This document shows positions 10,747 through 19,006 of a DNA stretch of 64,000 nt, in pieces. Each line of letters opens with the position of its first letter. Within the stretch, counting starts at the first letter, position 1. Both the position numbers and the translations under genes were made by a program. The notes below the pieces were generated by a model. It was given only the letters and a program-made list of their open reading frames with translations. It ran no database searches and was not told where the DNA came from. This stretch comes from Streptosporangiaceae bacterium (GTDB lineage: Bacteria > Actinomycetota > Actinomycetes > Streptosporangiales > Streptosporangiaceae): NCBI GenBank assembly GCA_025964695.1, contig JAOPYK010000102.1, positions 32,130 through 96,129 on the forward strand, given 5' to 3'.

Positions 10747-10907
10747 CGTTCCTCCCGGAAGAGCACATGCTGGCGGGCGATCGGGTCGTACTTGCGGAGG
10801 GCGAGCCGGTCAGGGTCGTTCCGCCGGCTCTTCGTGGTGACGTAGGTGAAGCCCGAGCCGGTGCTGGACTTGAGGCGGATCACCGGTCGCTTCTCGTTCC
10901 TGGCCAT
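10743..10907 (-). CDS. rpmG: 50S ribosomal protein L33 (54 aa, no zinc-ribbon cysteines; below ORF-track cutoff)
   Basis: Read from reverse complement: [58 protein letters not shown] overlap with rpmE2. Confidence 0.95.
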   Translation of the reverse strand: MARNEKRPVIRLKSSTGSGFTYVTTKSRRNDPDRLALRKYDPIARQHVLFREER

Positions 10908-10918
10908 GCCCCTATAAG

Positions 10919-10936
10919 GAAACCGGAACCGTTTTC
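10919..10936 (-). promoter_or_regulatory. Candidate Zur-like operator upstream of rpmG-rpmE2
   Basis: Imperfect inverted repeat GAAAACGGTTCCGGTTTC (7 of 9 pairs complementary), 12 bp upstream of rpmG ATG. Confidence 0.4.
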
Positions 10937-11340
10937 ATTCCCGCCTCCGGGACCGGGCTCGATCTGGGCACCCGGTACGCGCCTCGGCCGTCCCCCGCGG
11001 CCCCGGCGAGCACCTGGCTCGTCCCACTCGGGTGTGGCCGCATGCGGCCATTCGGCACGTCGCGAATAGCCTCGAATGCACGTCAGATCGGCAATGTTCC
11101 CCTGGATTCACTAATCGTTGAGTCGTAGTCTGGACGCCCACGCCGAACGATGTTCCGTCCGTGCCTCACCCAGTGGTGATCGGATTGGATCGGGGAGTGG
11201 GAAAGCGTCCACCAGTTCTCTTCATCGAGTTACCCGGCTCTGTGGATATTGCAATCATCGACAGAGTCGCACGGATGGCCGGAGTTAGTTGAGCGGCCCC
11301 GACAAGGGCAGGCTCTTTCTGCAACGAAGGGATCGGATCC

Positions 11341-11613
11341 ATGAGTGGAGACAGGCGCGGCGCGAACATCGCGGTGCTGGAGCAGCTCGCCCGGGACTTC
11401 AACAAGCACTCGAAGAATCTGGATGCTCTGATCAAGGATCTCAACTCCAAGACCGAGAGCAGCCGGGACAACTGGTGGGGACCGAACGCGGAACGGTTCC
11501 GCAGCGCCTGGCAGGAAGCGCGTGGTGCCTTCGAGAAGATGGCGGTGGCACTCGAGGACGGCTCGCAGGACATCAAGCGGTCGCAGCAGAACATCGAGGC
11601 GGCGACCCGCTGA
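11341..11613 (+). CDS. WXG100 family (ESAT-6-like) protein
   Basis: 90 aa, all-helical, central NWWGPNAERFRSAWQ (WxG); upstream of EssC-like ATPase. Confidence 0.88.
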   Translation: MSGDRRGANIAVLEQLARDFNKHSKNLDALIKDLNSKTESSRDNWWGPNAERFRSAWQEARGAFEKMAVALEDGSQDIKRSQQNIEAATR

Positions 11614-11630
11614 CCCCCGCAGTGGACCTC

Positions 11631-11668
11631 CGTGGGCCCCGGCAGGACACCTTCGGCCGGGGCCCACG
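11631..11668 (+). terminator. Strong hairpin terminator downstream of WXG100 gene
   Basis: 13-bp perfect stem cgtgggccccggc / gccggggcccacg with 12-nt loop, 18 bp after the stop codon. Confidence 0.75.
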
Positions 11669-11709
11669 TCGTCGCCGTGCCCGATGCCCGGTCACGGCGT
11701 CCGCTCCGG

Positions 11710-12045
11710 CTACTCCGCCGGGCTGGGACTGGGACGCGGGCTGGGACTGGAACTCGTGCTGGGACGCGGGCTCGGGCTGGGACGCGGGCTGGGACGCGGG
11801 CTGGGGCTGGGACGCGGGCTGGGATCAGGACTGGGGCTGCGGCTCGGTCGTGGTTCCTCGGTGGACCGGGATGTGCGGGTGCCGTCATGGCGGCCGTGGT
11901 GCAGTTCCAGCCCGAAGGCCGAGCCGAGGCCATCGGCGGACGGGTCCGCCCAGGCGCCGTCGTCCAGCCGTGGCTGGTCGAGCGGTGATCGGTGCCGGCC
12001 CGGCCGCTGGATCCGCCTCTGCGGCGGTCTCAATCGTTCGTCCAC
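11710..12045 (-). CDS. Hypothetical protein with Ser/Pro/Arg repeat C-terminus (uncertain)
   Basis: GTG-start ORF behind the EssC-like gene on same strand; tail PSPDPSPRPSPSPRPSPRPSPSPRPS; overlaps low-complexity DNA so may be spurious. Confidence 0.3.
   Translation of the reverse strand: MDERLRPPQRRIQRPGRHRSPLDQPRLDDGAWADPSADGLGSAFGLELHHGRHDGTRTSRSTEEPRPSRSPSPDPSPRPSPSPRPSPRPSPSPRPSTSSSPSPRPSPSPAE
11720..11845. repeat. Low-complexity GGGACTGGGACGCGGGCT-like tandem repeat
   Basis: Iterated gggctgggac/gggacgcgggct units visible in lines 11701-11841. Confidence 0.8.
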
Positions 12046-12087
12046 GGCACGACCCTGCCACGCGCCACCAGATCGTTTCAGCGAAAC

Positions 12088-12103
12088 GTAGTCAATTGAC
12101 TAC
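12088..12103. promoter_or_regulatory. Perfect 16-bp palindrome GTAGTCAATTGACTAC (operator candidate)
   Basis: Identical to its reverse complement; adjacent second inverted repeat CGTTTC-agc-GAAACG at 12074..12088. Confidence 0.55.
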
Positions 12104-12126
12104 ACAGAGTCCTGTCAAGGTCGGGG

Positions 12127-15100
12127 TCAGTCGTGTCCCGGAGGCGGCAAGGCCACCTGGATCTGGGTGTGGACGCCGGTGGCGACGAACAGGCCACGGC
12201 CCACCGGGCCGCCCATCGAGGCGTTGCGCGGCAGCCGGAGCCCGAAGATGTCGCCGTCGTCCGCCGACTCCACCGACAGCAGAAGCCCGGATCGGGAACG
12301 CCGGGTGTCGGACAGGAACCCCCGATAGCCCCGGCTCAAGTCCTGGGTGGTGCCGCCCACGATGACCCCGTGCTCACCGTCCCGGGCGCTGCGCAGCACC
12401 CTCGCCAGTGCGTCGTCCAGGTCGGTCTCGTCCAGGAGTTCGGCGTCGTCGACCACCACGACGTAGCGGTCCTCCTGCTCCAGCAGCGCGTTCAGATCGG
12501 CCTCTTCGGCGGAAGCGTCCAGCACCCCGAGCACCCCGCGTTGCCCGGCCAGCTGCCGTAGCGGGGAGCGGCGCGGTGTGATCAGCGCCACCGGTACCAG
12601 CCCTCCGCCGACGGCGGGGTCCAGCAGCGAGCCGACCATCGTGCGCAGCGTGGTGGACCGGCCGGACCGCGGCGGCCCGGCGACCATGAATCCCGGCCCG
12701 TCGGCCAGCAGGTCGATGCCCACCGGTGCCAGCGCGTCGCCGCCGACCCCGATCAATGACCAGAGCCGGGAGGGAGCAAGTGCCTCGGGATCCAGGGCCA
12801 GCGCCTCGCGGTAGGTCACCCGTACCGGCAGCTCGTCCACGTGCAGCGGGCGCAGCGGACGCGGCAACCGGCCGTAACGCGACGCGCACGCCCGGGCCAG
12901 CGCCTGCAGCGCGGCGACCTGGCCAGTGCCGGAAGCGTCGTCGCCGAGCAGCCCCACCTGCGACTCGCGCAGCGGCCCGGTCGCCACGATCTGCTCCAGC
13001 ATCCGGCCCGGCGGCATCTCCGAAGGCACCGAACGCTCGTTGAACCCGGCGTAGCCGTAGTCGGCCGGGTCGGCCATCCGCAGCACCAGCCGGCGGTCGA
13101 AGACCGTCGAGACCTGACCGCCCAGCCCGGACCGGTCACCGGCGAACACCCCGCGCAGCCCGACCGCCGCGCCTTCGCGCAGCAACTGCAGCACGGCGGT
13201 GACCAGGCGCCCGTAGTCATAGTGCTCGAAGGCACCGACGAAACCCTCCCACCGGTCGAGCAGCAACAGCATCCAGGGCAGCCGCTCCGCCGTCGGCACC
13301 GCGGCCCGCTGTTCGGCCAATGCGGCGAACCCGGCCCCGGCCAGCAGTTGCTGCCGCCGCGACACCTCGGCGGACAGCGCGGTGATGAGCCGTTCGACCC
13401 GGTCGAGCTGGTCCCGCCCGACCACCGCCCCGCAGTGTGGCAGGGCCACCAGGGGCAGCAGCGCGCCGGCTCCGCAGTCGATCGCGTACAGATGGACGTC
13501 GTAGGGCGAGCATGAGCCGGCCACCGCACCCGCCAGCGACCGCAGCGCCGTCGACCGGCCTGACCGCGCCGACCCGGCGATGTAGACGTGGCCGCCGGCG
13601 GCGAGGTCCAGTGCGAGCGCGCCTCGCGACTGCGACTCCGGCACGTCGGTCACTCCGAACTCGATCGGCGGCAGATCCACCACCGACCCGCCGGCCGCGA
13701 CCCGCGGCGACAGGGCCAGCCTTTCCGGCAGCGGCTCCAGCCACGGCGACGGCTGGACCGGGATCCGCGCCCGCACCGCCGCGGCCCGTACCGCTTCGAC
13801 CAGTACGGACAGGTCGGTGACCATCGACTCGTCCTCGTCCGGCTTGGTCTTCCCGGCCTGCGCCGGGCGGCCCAGGTCATGCCAGCCCAGCGCCCGCACC
13901 GAGGCCGTCGACGGCTCGGACGTGCCGCCGGGACGCCGCCCGCCGATGCGCGCCGACTGTACGGCGTGCAGCGATGACGCCCCGGCTCTCACATAACAGC
14001 GGCCCGGCGTGGCCTTGGAGATCTTCACGGCGTCGACGGCGTCCAGCACGTCGGTGGACTCTTCGGCGTCGGTGACCCGCAGCGCGATCCGCAGATTGGT
14101 GTTGGCCCGGATGTCGGCGGTGACCACGCCCGCCGGACGCTGCGTCGCCAGGAACAGATGGACGCCCAGGGATCGGCCCCGGCGGCCGATGTCGACCAGC
14201 CCGGTCATGAACTCGGGCAGATCAGCGACCATCGCGGCGAACTCGTCGATCACCAGCACCAGCCGGGGCATCGGCTCCAGCGGCGGAGGCTGCGGGGCGA
14301 ACCTGCCATGTCCCCCCGGAGACGGTTCAGCGGGCCGGGCCGCCGGGGACACCAGGCGCCCCGCCTGATGACGGAGGTCGTGGTAGTCCTCGATGTCCTT
14401 GGCCCCGGCCCGTAGCAGGATCCTTTCCCGCCGCCGCAGCTCGGCGGCGAGCGATTCCAGTGCCCGTTCGGTGAGGTGGCCGTCCAGGTCGGTGACCATG
14501 CCGACCGTGTGCGGCAGTTGCGCGCAGTCCTTGAACGCCGCGCCGCCCTTGTAGTCGATGAGCACGAACGTCATCTCGTCCGGCCGGTTGGCCACCGCCA
14601 GCGAGGCGATCATGGTCTGCAGCAGCTCGGACTTGCCCGCGCCGGTGGTGCCGGCGATCAGCCCGTGCGGCCCGTCCGTACGCAGATCGACGAAAAAGGG
14701 CCCGTCGGTGGTCAGGCCGATCGCCACCCGGGTCCCCGCCTGCGAGGTCTTCCCGGTGTCCGCGGACCTGGACCACGCGCCCAGCACGTGGTCGGCGGTC
14801 GGCTTGGGCATGCCCAGCAGCTCCAGCAGCCGGGCCGATCCGGGCAGCCCGCTCTCGGAGTCCTCCCGCGACACGTCCCGTACGGGGGCGAGCGCGCGGG
14901 CCAGCCGGTCGCACCAGGCGGGGGAGACCTGGTCGGCCAGGACCCTTCCGATGGCGTCGAGGCCGTGCCCCCGCAGGCGTACCGAATCCGGCCGGTCCCA
15001 GTCCCAGGCCGCCACGGCCGTGCACTCTTCCGGCAGCATGCGTTCGTCGTCGTCGAGGCAGAGCGCGTACACCCCGTACTCCGGGCCGTGCGCCAGCACC

Positions 15101-16758
15101 TGCGGCATTCCGGGCACCCGTCGCAGCAGCCGGGCGCCGTCCAGCACGACCAGGATGTTGTACGGGGGCGTGGCGGCCGAGCCGGAGCCCGCGAACGGGT
15201 TGGTGGTCGACTGCGCCTCGCGGCGGCGCTCGGTGATGCGGATCGCCAGCTCGGTCACCCGGTGCGCCACCGATTCGGGGTCGGTGCCGACCATGACGGC
15301 GCAGTCCTCGCCCTCGTGCGGTGCGCAGTGCGGCAGCCAGCGCACCCAGTTCCACTGCTCGGCGGCGTCATCGTCGGCCGAGCCGGAATCAGCACAGAGT
15401 ACGACGACGGCCAGGTCACGCGGGCTGTGCAGGGCCGCGGCCTGCGCCACCATCCAGCGGGCCAGCGCGCGTGAGCCCTTCCGTGGCCCGGTGAGGCCGA
15501 CGACGCCCAGCTCCGCCACCGGCAGCGACACCGGGACCGTCTGCGCGATGGGCGGCCGATCCTCACCCTCCGCCGCCCCGACCAGCTCGATGCGGGCGGG
15601 CTGGTCGGCCAGCCCGATCCGGAGCTGGAGGGCGTCCGGGTCGGTGATGCGCCGCTCCCAGAGCCGCTTGCGCGGGCCGGTCGCGGTGAGCAGCACCTCG
15701 GCCGGGTCGGGGTGGAACGCGCGCCGCTCCCGCTCGTCCTCCTGGCGGAGCGTCTCCAGCGTGCCGTCGAAGTCCGCGACCTTCTGGTGATAGTCCTTGA
15801 GCGCCTTCTTGTAGGACTTGCGCCCGTGCAGGCGGTCGCCGACCCACTCACCGACCTGCATGACCGGCCAGCTCAACGCGAACAGTGCCCACCACCACTG
15901 CTTGAGCGCGAACGCCATCACCAGCCCGAACGCCGAGAACAGCAACGCCCCGAACAGCCGGAGCCGCTGTTTGTCGTTGCGCTCGGGCTTCGTCGGCACG
16001 TCGAGGCGCTTGGGCCGCTGGAACGGGGTGATGCGCGGCGGCCGGTTGTAGGCCAGGCCGCCCTCGTCGAGGGGCTCCAGATGGGTGTCGGCGGCAGAGC
16101 TCGGCGCCAGCGTCAGGACCGTGGAGCCGAGGATGAGCATGCCCCCCTCCGTCCACTCGGTCTTGGCCTCGATCGGCAGCCCGTCCATGGTGGCCTGGGT
16201 GTTGTTGGAGGCCTCGACGGTGACGCGGTCCCGTTCCACGATGACCCGCAGCGAGCGGCCCGGGATGGCCGGGTCGCCGAGCCGCAGATCCGCGTCCTTG
16301 GAGGTGCCGAGGGTCGTCGTGCCGATGCCCAGCCGATGTACGGCTCCGGCGGCCGGGCCGCCGGCCACCCTGATCTCGACGAGCCCGGTCGGCTCGGTCA
16401 GCACCGTCGCCGGTGCGCTGCCCTGCTCGATGGTGACCATGGCGCCGTCTCTGAGCGCCTTGACGGCCCTGGCCGCCGGGTCCAGCATCCGGCCGTTCAT
16501 CCACAGCCCGCGCGGTGCCGCGGGGGCGGACTTGGCCAGCCAGTGCGCCCGCGGATGCGGTACGACCTCGGCGAGCGCTCCCCGGGCCTGCCCCGCTCGG
16601 CTGGGGTCCGGGTCCTGGCCACGTGTTTCCGCTGTCGAGTCCGCGTTCAGCGTGCCGAAAAGCGATCTCGCGACGCTCTCCACCGTCATATCGGAATCGC
16701 CATTGATCACTAGGTCCTGGGGGCCGTGACCGGTCAGCGCCGTGAGCGAGATCCGCAT
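12127..16758 (-). CDS. Type VII secretion-like FtsK/SpoIIIE ATPase with N-terminal FHA domain (EssC/EccC-like)
   Basis: MRISLTALTG start; FHA-like VHRLGIGTTTLGTSKDADLRLGD...; two TMs near LFGALLFSAFGLVMAFALKQWWW; Walker A GTTGAGKSEL plus GSARSGRSTA and GPPRSGRSTT. Confidence 0.9.
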   Translation of the reverse strand: MRISLTALTGHGPQDLVINGDSDMTVESVARSLFGTLNADSTAETRGQDPDPSRAGQARGALAEVVPHPRAHWLAKSAPAAPRGLWMNGRMLDPAARAVKALRDGAMVTIEQGSAPATVLTEPTGLVEIRVAGGPAAGAVHRLGIGTTTLGTSKDADLRLGDPAIPGRSLRVIVERDRVTVEASNNTQATMDGLPIEAKTEWTEGGMLILGSTVLTLAPSSAADTHLEPLDEGGLAYNRPPRITPFQRPKRLDVPTKPERNDKQRLRLFGALLFSAFGLVMAFALKQWWWALFALSWPVMQVGEWVGDRLHGRKSYKKALKDYHQKVADFDGTLETLRQEDERERRAFHPDPAEVLLTATGPRKRLWERRITDPDALQLRIGLADQPARIELVGAAEGEDRPPIAQTVPVSLPVAELGVVGLTGPRKGSRALARWMVAQAAALHSPRDLAVVVLCADSGSADDDAAEQWNWVRWLPHCAPHEGEDCAVMVGTDPESVAHRVTELAIRITERRREAQSTTNPFAGSGSAATPPYNILVVLDGARLLRRVPGMPQVLAHGPEYGVYALCLDDDERMLPEECTAVAAWDWDRPDSVRLRGHGLDAIGRVLADQVSPAWCDRLARALAPVRDVSREDSESGLPGSARLLELLGMPKPTADHVLGAWSRSADTGKTSQAGTRVAIGLTTDGPFFVDLRTDGPHGLIAGTTGAGKSELLQTMIASLAVANRPDEMTFVLIDYKGGAAFKDCAQLPHTVGMVTDLDGHLTERALESLAAELRRRERILLRAGAKDIEDYHDLRHQAGRLVSPAARPAEPSPGGHGRFAPQPPPLEPMPRLVLVIDEFAAMVADLPEFMTGLVDIGRRGRSLGVHLFLATQRPAGVVTADIRANTNLRIALRVTDAEESTDVLDAVDAVKISKATPGRCYVRAGASSLHAVQSARIGGRRPGGTSEPSTASVRALGWHDLGRPAQAGKTKPDEDESMVTDLSVLVEAVRAAAVRARIPVQPSPWLEPLPERLALSPRVAAGGSVVDLPPIEFGVTDVPESQSRGALALDLAAGGHVYIAGSARSGRSTALRSLAGAVAGSCSPYDVHLYAIDCGAGALLPLVALPHCGAVVGRDQLDRVERLITALSAEVSRRQQLLAGAGFAALAEQRAAVPTAERLPWMLLLLDRWEGFVGAFEHYDYGRLVTAVLQLLREGAAVGLRGVFAGDRSGLGGQVSTVFDRRLVLRMADPADYGYAGFNERSVPSEMPPGRMLEQIVATGPLRESQVGLLGDDASGTGQVAALQALARACASRYGRLPRPLRPLHVDELPVRVTYREALALDPEALAPSRLWSLIGVGGDALAPVGIDLLADGPGFMVAGPPRSGRSTTLRTMVGSLLDPAVGGGLVPVALITPRRSPLRQLAGQRGVLGVLDASAEEADLNALLEQEDRYVVVVDDAELLDETDLDDALARVLRSARDGEHGVIVGGTTQDLSRGYRGFLSDTRRSRSGLLLSVESADDGDIFGLRLPRNASMGGPVGRGLFVATGVHTQIQVALPPPGHD

Positions 16759-17162
16759 TCGTGTCCTCCGCCGTTCTGCCTGGGCCCACCCTAATTTGCG
16801 GACTCCCGCACGCGCGGGTCGCTTTGGAGTGTTCCATTGCCTGGACCGCCCGCACACCGGCTGCTCAGGGCGGTTCCCCCGCCGCTCGCCGGCGTGCTGT
16901 TCGCGGAACGTGCGGGCTAGGCAAGATCGGCTGAGTTACCCAGACTGAATGGTCAGTAAACCCTTCCGCACTGTCCGGATAGGGACATTATGGGCCACCA
17001 TTGTGACTAACCGTAAGGCTTAGAGTGATCCACAACGGCTGGCAGATTTGTCCGCCGGGTTACGGGAAGGCGTCACCTGTTCCAATCCGTTGACGTGGCC
17101 TTGTCAAGCCCGCGACCATGGGTCGCTCCGGCACTGTGCAAACCCCCGGAGTGGCCAGAGCT

Positions 17163-17996
17163 ATGAGGACCAGTCAGACGCCGTCCCTGACGAAGAACAA
17201 CTCCGCAGGGACGCAACGCACCGGGCTCGGTGGAGCCACAGGTCAGCAGCGCCTTCCGGTGCCGCCACGCGAGCGCAGGCCCGCCCTCGCGGCGCTGGCC
17301 GTCCTCCTGATCGTCTGTGGTGCGCTCGCGAGCGCGTACCTCGTGATGGCCAGCGGGCAGCGGGTCTCGGCGATCCAGATCAACCAGCCGGTGGCGGCCG
17401 GACAGCAGATTCCCGTCGGAGCGCTGCAAGAGGTGCAGATCGGTAACACCGGGATCAGTTACATCAGCTGGACCGAGCGCTTCAAGGTCGCCCGGGCGTT
17501 CGCCGCCGTGCCGCTGGTCAAGGGCGCGCTGCTCACCAACGGCATGCTCAGCTCCACCGACGCGGCCGCGCAGGGACGGGTCATCGTGGGCCTGGCCCTG
17601 AAGACCGGGCAGTTGCCGGCGAGCGGACTCCGGATAGGCGACCATGTCAGCCTCTACTCGGTGGGCGGGAACAGCACCTCGGTGAAGCCCGGCACGGTGC
17701 TGTCCGGCGACGCGATCGTCTCCTACAGCGGTGGAAGCAGCGGCCAGAACAACCAGGTGTCCTCCGATCAGACCTCGGTGTCGGTGGCGGTCCCGCCGGA
17801 TCAGGCGCCCCTGCTGACCCAGGCGGCCTCGGCGGGTGCGGTCGCGGTCGCGTTGCTGCCCTCCGGGGTGAAGGTCGACAAGGCGCAGGTGGTGCCCCCC
17901 GCCGTCCAGCCGGTCGTTCCTGACAAGAGCACGCCGGCGACCGGCAGGCAGACCGTCGGGACCGCCCCGGCCGGTGGGACGAAGACGGGCGGCTGA
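17163..17996 (+). CDS. CpaB/SAF-domain-like pilus assembly protein
   Basis: N-terminal TM then VSAIQINQPVAAGQQIPVGALQEVQIG SAF signature; first gene of Tad locus. Confidence 0.78.
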   Translation: MRTSQTPSLTKNNSAGTQRTGLGGATGQQRLPVPPRERRPALAALAVLLIVCGALASAYLVMASGQRVSAIQINQPVAAGQQIPVGALQEVQIGNTGISYISWTERFKVARAFAAVPLVKGALLTNGMLSSTDAAAQGRVIVGLALKTGQLPASGLRIGDHVSLYSVGGNSTSVKPGTVLSGDAIVSYSGGSSGQNNQVSSDQTSVSVAVPPDQAPLLTQAASAGAVAVALLPSGVKVDKAQVVPPAVQPVVPDKSTPATGRQTVGTAPAGGTKTGG

Positions 17997-17998
17997 CC

Positions 17999-19006
17999 GT
18001 GGCACTCATCGCTCTCGCCGCCGACAAGGGGGCTCCCGGCGTCACCACGGCGGCCGTCGCCCTGGGCGCGGTCTGGCCCCGGCCGGTGCTGGTGGCCGAG
18101 TGCGACCAGGGCGGCGGAGACCTCGTCTACCGCCTGCCCGCCGAGAACGGCGGAATGCTCAACCCGGCACGTGGCCTGCTCAGCCTGGCGGCGACCGCGC
18201 GGCGTGGTCTGCGCCCGGACCAGATCGGCGAGCACACCCAGCGGCTCGTCGGTGGTATGGACGTGCTGGCCGGGCTCACCAACGCCGAACAGGCCCAGGG
18301 GCTGACCTGGCTGTGGGGACCTCTCGGGCGGTGTTTCGCCAGCCTGCATCCCATCGACGTCCTCGCCGACTGCGGCCGGCTCGGTGCCGGCGGCCCGCTC
18401 AACGACCTGCTGCGCGAGGCGGACATGATCGTGCTGTTCACCCGGCCTTCGCTGGAGCAGGTCGCCCATCTCCGGGAACGCGTGACGGCCCTGGCCTCGG
18501 TCGAGTCCAGGACCCGGCCGCCGATCGGCATCGTGGTGATCGCCGACCCGCGCGACTACCGAAGCTCGATCGCCGAGGTCGACCGGATCGTCACCCAGGC
18601 CGAACTGCCCGCGACGGTTCTGGGGGGTTTCGCCTATGACGCCAAGGGAGCCGAAATGCTCCGCGGGCAGTGGGGCGGCCGGCTGGATCGCTCGCTGCTC
18701 ATCCGCTCGGCCCGCGAACTCGCCGGAGTCCTGCTGGGACGGCTGACGGTTCCGGGATCACCGGCCGCAGGCCTGCCCCCGTCGGTGACGTCGGCGCCGC
18801 TGGTGCCGCCGGCCGGTCCGCGTTCCCGCCAGTCCGGGCCGCCGTCACCCCCCGCCGGCGGGCAGCCGAGTCGTTCCGGCCCGCTGGCACCTCCGGCACA
18901 GCCCAGGCACGCGGGGTCTCCGACTCCTCCCGTCACCCCGCGACCGACTCATCCCGAGGGCATGGCCCCGGTGACACCCGCTCCGCGAGTCGAGGGGGGG
19001 CGGTAG
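17999..19006 (+). CDS. CpaE/MinD-like protein with degenerate P-loop
   Basis: LAADKGAPGVTTAAVALGAVWP...VAECDQGGGD; immediately upstream of cpaF-like gene. Confidence 0.75.
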   Translation: MALIALAADKGAPGVTTAAVALGAVWPRPVLVAECDQGGGDLVYRLPAENGGMLNPARGLLSLAATARRGLRPDQIGEHTQRLVGGMDVLAGLTNAEQAQGLTWLWGPLGRCFASLHPIDVLADCGRLGAGGPLNDLLREADMIVLFTRPSLEQVAHLRERVTALASVESRTRPPIGIVVIADPRDYRSSIAEVDRIVTQAELPATVLGGFAYDAKGAEMLRGQWGGRLDRSLLIRSARELAGVLLGRLTVPGSPAAGLPPSVTSAPLVPPAGPRSRQSGPPSPPAGGQPSRSGPLAPPAQPRHAGSPTPPVTPRPTHPEGMAPVTPAPRVEGGR

